Assembly (NCBI GenBank): GCA_027604505.1
Contig: JADIIX010000006.1
Coordinates: 191,746-255,745 of the forward strand
DNA: 64,000 nucleotides
Reading direction: 5' to 3'
Source of the DNA: Gonapodya sp. JEL0774
Lineage: Eukaryota; Monoblepharomycota; Monoblepharidomycetes; Monoblepharidales; Gonapodyaceae
Position numbers and translations under genes: made by a program. The first letter of the stretch is position 1, and every line of letters starts with the position of its first letter. Positions 60,339 through 64,000 of the stretch are shown here, one piece after another. The notes beneath the pieces are model-generated. The model was not told the DNA's origin. It ran no database searches and saw only the letters and a program-made list of their open reading frames with translations.

Positions 60339-62274
60339 ATGTTGACAGAATCAAATTCCAAATCTCTCCAGTCAACTCCCCCTGACGTTCTCCTCCATAT
60401 CGGCTCGAAGAACCCGTCCGCAGGTGTTGATCTGGCCCCAATCAACTCGGTTCCAGTTTCAGATTCGCAATTACCCTCAATGTACTATTCTGCACCTGTA
60501 GTCCAAAGGAAGGAGTTGCGTCCGGAATCACCAGGAGGGCGCCGTGTGGTATTCACGGAGCCCGAAACTGTTCGGAATGGAGATGATACTCCAGGAAACG
60601 AGCCTGAAGGAATCAACAATTCCAATTGGGAGAGGCGATTATCGATCGCCAAGACAGAGAATGGAACAAGCAGGGAAGGTGACACTGGACGGGGAGGATC
60701 AGAGAATGGGGGCGAGGAGCGTGACACATTTGTGACACAGCGGGCGGGGACCCTGTAAGCCATCTCTCTGCTCCTTTTGCGTGGACACTGTTGTAAGGGG
60801 CTCTTAACACTAGTATCGAGCTTCCTCGGCCCTCTGCCACCATTAATTCCCATTTGGCAATGGAACTGGTGCGAGCACAGCACCCGTCGATCTTTGAAGG
60901 GCGAAGAACTCTGCAGTCCACTCTTCTTTTGGCCAAAAAGCGTGAAATGCTCGAAGTGCAGCAGCAATTGGATGAGAAGCGTGCGGAGTTCAATCATCGA
61001 ATGCAAGATTGCCGGGAAAAGCAGGAGGAGCTGATGGCTAAGCAAAAGCAAATAAGAGAGCGCGTCTCGAAATTTGAAAAGTTCTTGGTTGAAAACGACG
61101 CGAAGAGACAGAGGGCGCTGGTGAAAGCACAACAGGAGCGTAAGACAAGAGAGTTGAAGGACGTTGAGCTCGCTCAATTGAAAGAGAGGCTCCTTCAGGA
61201 ATCGAAAAGTGCCGAACAAATACGGAAGCTCCTGGGTAGTTCGCTCATTGGTATTTTTGGGGGCGTTTGTAAACTTATACCTTGACTCTCTAGAGAAGTA
61301 CCGACCCTACGAGGAATACCTTCAGCTCGTTGTTTCCACCCTTCCTCTCAATTACCTCGACACTCCTGAACCTCAAATTAGTGATTTCTTGGCCCGCCAT
61401 CGTACCCTTCTCGAGACCTCCTTAGATTTGGAGCGTCAGCTTTCTCGATCCCAGGATGAAATCGAACGGGAGCAAACGCGACTCAGCTATCTCCTCAAAG
61501 AAAAGAGTGACACGATATTGGTATACAATAGCACTCTCGGCACGTTACAGAAGCGACTCGATGCAATGAAGGGAGAAAATGCGAGTGTGGAGGCGAAAGT
61601 CAATGACCGCGACAGGGCAGCGAAACATAAAGTGAGGTTGTGTGGTTCGTCGATCAGGCCACATAATGTGAGCTCTTCCCACCTCGACAGCAACGCCTTC
61701 TCAGCGAGGTGAAACTTGCAATCAACAATATCCATGAGCGGTTGCAGTCGAGGCCTCCCGCTAGCGGGATGGTTCGATTCTCCACAGGCCCAGCGAACCC
61801 GGGCCACCCGATTGGTCACTCACCATCTTCTCAATTGCAAGGAGCAGATATGTGCCGAGGAAACCAGTCGACAATGAAGTCCCGACCATTTGTCGCAACC
61901 GACCTTGTAGTTGGAGTTGCACCAGGCGATCACGGATTGGAGATCATGCAGCCATCAAGACCGCATACTCAGACTGGCTTAGGACCACCTATGACGTCAC
62001 AGGGTAACATTAACGGTAAAAGGCGAAAGGTAGCGCTCCCTGTTGCCCCTCGTGCCCGCACTGCTCCAACAGGGGCATCCACGGACGATTCATTAAAAGC
62101 ATTGCTGGAGAAGTTAACGGCGATTCGGGACAGGTTAATTGACTTACAAAGTGAGTGGTGTGCCTAATGCGACGGTGGCGTCCTTGGCGGCTAACGTGCA
62201 ATTGGCCTCGTCTATGCGTAGTTATTGTTAAGACATTAGAAGAAGAGAGTTCGTCAGATGTAGAGCCTTCGTAA
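60339..62274 (+). CDS. CFAP73: CFAP73/CCDC42-family ciliary coiled-coil protein (DUF4200)
   Basis: A polar first exon (MLTESNSK to QRAGT) splices into IELPRPSATINS and then LLLAKKREMLEVQQQLDEKR, EFNHRMQDCREKQEELMAKQ and VSKFEKFLVENDAKRQRALVKAQQER (about 60930-61140). This is the core of the CCDC42/CFAP73 domain, with its K-R-E-M and KFDKFLKENDAKR signatures. The next exons give KYRPYEEYLQLVV, FLARHRTLLETS and TRLSYLLKEKSDTILVYNSTL (about 61300-61530). The C-terminal part is Pro/Ser/Arg-rich. The last exon, reached by a 62-bp intron, adds IIVKTLEEESSSDVEPS to the stop at 62272-62274; without splicing the frame would stop at 62167. In green algae relatives (MIA1/MIA2) belong to the modifier of inner dynein arms. 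Confidence 0.75.
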
Positions 62275-62466
62275 AACATGCTCATTCTGTTATCAGTTTC
62301 CAGGCGCTTCGCTTCATGGTTGGTTTTTTGGCAGTCTTGCTCAGTGGGGCGGTGCTTTGGGCTTCGATCATATTTGTGAAAGAGCGAGTTGGTCACAACT
62401 GCATAACAGCATCAGTGATCAGATCACAACCACTCCAATCACTTTTAACCATTCTGAGAATTCTCG

Positions 62467-63569
62467 ATGGCAACCTACACACCGTATAGTCAGTTACAGC
62501 AAACCCAGAGCCAACAGGACCAGTACTACTCCCACTCTCCATACTCTCAGTATCACCCACAGAGCCAAAGCTCGGGCCCTTCAGGTTCACATCCCGACCC
62601 CTATAGCGCGCGAAACTATCGGGAACCACCACAGTCGTGGGATACCGACGAGAAAAGAAGCTCGCGCTCAGCACTGAATCCTTCTCAGGAGATCCCTTTG
62701 ACTGGAATGTACTCTCCAAACAAGACCGATGATTATGAAGGGGATCCAGAACCCTTGCCGAAGAAGAAGAGAAACGCGTTCCTCCGCTATTGTTGTTGTT
62801 GTTGCTTCTCTAGGAGGGGACGGTGGACCTGCTGTCTCATAACATTATTCTTGATGGCGGGTCTCGCTGTTGCAGGCTTTTTCTTGTGGCCGAGAATACC
62901 AACAGTAAATGTGAGTTATACAGAAGCTGCTTTTGGAACACATTTTGGTGCTCATCTTCGTCGCTGTTTGTGATAAATTCAGATAGGATCATTTGCCTTA
63001 TCTTCCAGCACTCCAACTCCCATCAAATTCTCTTTGTCGACCACAAACCCTGGCATTACTATTGCCATGGATCTCAATGTGGCTGTCGCGTCAAAGAATT
63101 ACATTCCCTGGACGGTCGATATTTCGGTATCTGGTTACTACCCTTCGAATGGTGGCACACTTCCGAACCGTACCCTCGTTGCCACGGGTCTCAAGTCGGG
63201 CGTAGTTTTTGCCCCTATGATTGTTACCAACTTCACCTTCCCAATCACGGTTGCATACAATGCTTCCACTCTGCGGGACCCGCTTCTCCTTGACTCTCTC
63301 AACAAATGCGGCTACTGGGACGGCACTCAGAAAACATTCCAATTCTCATACACGGCGACGGTGAGTTTGCTGTCATGGGTATTAGTTATTTGGTTTCCGG
63401 GAGCTTTATTTTGGTCAACCCCCTTTAGGTTTCACCTTCCGCGCTGTCCTTCATCAAGGTCTCATTCGATGGATCCACTTCCTTCAACTGTCCATTAACG
63501 CAAGATGAAGTCAATCAACTAAAGCAACAAGCCGGAAACGCTCTCGATGGCCTTCAACCCTCTCGGTAA
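62467..63569 (+). CDS. LEA2-type single-pass membrane protein
   Basis: The cytosolic N-terminus is rich in Gln, Tyr and Ser (MATYTPYSQLQQTQSQQ). It is followed by KKKRNAFLRYCCCCCFSRRGR, a cysteine cluster that is a likely palmitoylation site next to the membrane, and one hydrophobic helix (CLITLFLMAGLAVAGFFL) ending WPRIPTVN. After an intron, the lumenal or external domain reads IKFSLSTTNPGITIAMDLNVAVAS, IPWTVDISVSGYYPSNGG, VFAPMIVTNFTFPITVAYN and KCGYWDGTQKTFQFSYTATV. This is the beta-rich LEA2 pattern seen in a family of fungal vacuolar and plasma-membrane proteins. The last exon ends NALDGLQPSR at 63567-63569. The exact role is unknown. Confidence 0.65.
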
Positions 63570-63650
63570 CCCCACATGGACTTGCATTGATTCCCATTGC
63601 TTTGCATTCAACACTGAAAATATGCAGTGATATAATTGTAAAATTGGTAT

Positions 63651-64000
63651 TCATGTGTGCATCTGTTCGCTCTGAATGTTGTCACGGTGTGGACCATCCT
63701 CCACCAATGCTCTCTCCCGGGCTTGCCGTGCTTCTTCGCGCCAGTCAATGCGCAATATTGCAGCAACCATGACGGAAGCCACGCCATAAAGCGCCAAGCA
63801 AAGCCCTAACCACAGTCCTGTCACACCCAATCGTGTTTTGAACGCCAGATATGCACCCAGAGGAATCCCGAACAGATAATCTGTGGACAGACATTTGAAG
63901 CTTCGAACCGACAACCGCACTTACAAAATGCACACACGTACACAAGACCATGTTCGCCTCGGCTCCAACTTCCTGCCATCCCACGCCTCTCACAACACCA
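63651..64000 (-). CDS. MATE-family multidrug/toxin extrusion transporter, C-terminal part
   Basis: The 3' end of a gene that continues beyond the right edge. At about 63950-64000 it reads GVVRGVGWQEVGAEAN, the conserved G-x-x-R-G-x-GWQ-x-x-GA-x-x-N motif of eukaryotic MATE proteins. After an intron (about 63885-63945) it continues with DYLFGIPLGAYLAFKTRLGV, TGLWLGLCLALYGVASVMV and RIDWREEARQARERA. This gives the last two membrane helices and the basic cytosolic end, with the stop at 63651-63653. Proton- or sodium-coupled export of organic cations is expected. The 5' part is missing because the window ends, not because the gene is broken. Confidence 0.82.

Overview
The window is nuclear DNA from a fungus, most likely a zoosporic (flagellated, chytrid-like) lineage. 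Fungal identity rests on a chitin-synthase export chaperone (CHS7), a Pbs2-type MAPKK, a Ufo1-type F-box protein and a septin. A motile or at least ciliated life stage is implied by four ciliary genes: a TMEM216-like transition-zone protein, CLUAP1/IFT38, NME7 and a CFAP73/CCDC42-family coiled-coil protein. Genes are dense and cut by many short introns, mostly about 45-110 bp with GT-AG ends, so nearly every protein is spread over several reading frames. One 10-N assembly gap lies at 21654-21663.

Layout from left to right. A hairpin-like inverted repeat (265-423) precedes a FAT1/SLC27-type acyl-CoA synthetase (+). It is followed tail-to-tail by a Rad26/CSB SNF2 ATPase (-), which is divergent from a KIAA0930-like protein (+). 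Next come ARPC4 (-), an Mba1/mL45 mitochondrial ribosome receptor (+), bL32m (-) and a 1.2-kb stretch without clear genes. BRE1 (+) ends directly on a 107-bp tandem array made from copies of the last exon of the TMEM216-like gene (-). That gene shares a 96-bp divergent promoter with IFT38 (+). NSUN2/Trm4 (-), a Ras/Rab-like GTPase (+), a NELF-A-like protein (+) and NME7 (+) follow.

The right half holds Pbs2-like MAPKK (-), Ufo1-like F-box/WD40/UIM protein (+), septin (-), SEC61 alpha (+), CHS7 (+), NXT1/p15 (-), VPS54 (+), GLE1 (-), a poorly resolved membrane-protein gene (+), RUVBL2/Reptin (+), a LIN1/CD2BP2 homolog lacking its GYF domain (+), a J-domain protein with a glycine-zipper tail (+), CFAP73-like (+), a LEA2-type membrane protein (+) and the 3' end of a MATE transporter (-) that runs off the window.

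Functional themes are chromatin and transcription (CSB, BRE1, RUVBL2, NELF-A-like), mRNA export (GLE1, NXT1), secretion and the cell wall (SEC61, CHS7, VPS54), mitochondrial translation (Mba1/mL45, bL32m) and the cilium. Most neighbours look like ordinary housekeeping genes. The most unusual items are the terminal-exon satellite of the TMEM216-like gene, the divergent pairing of two ciliary genes, the NELF-A-like protein in a fungus and the GYF-less LIN1. All names come from reading translated motifs by eye, without database searches, and exon boundaries are my own inference.
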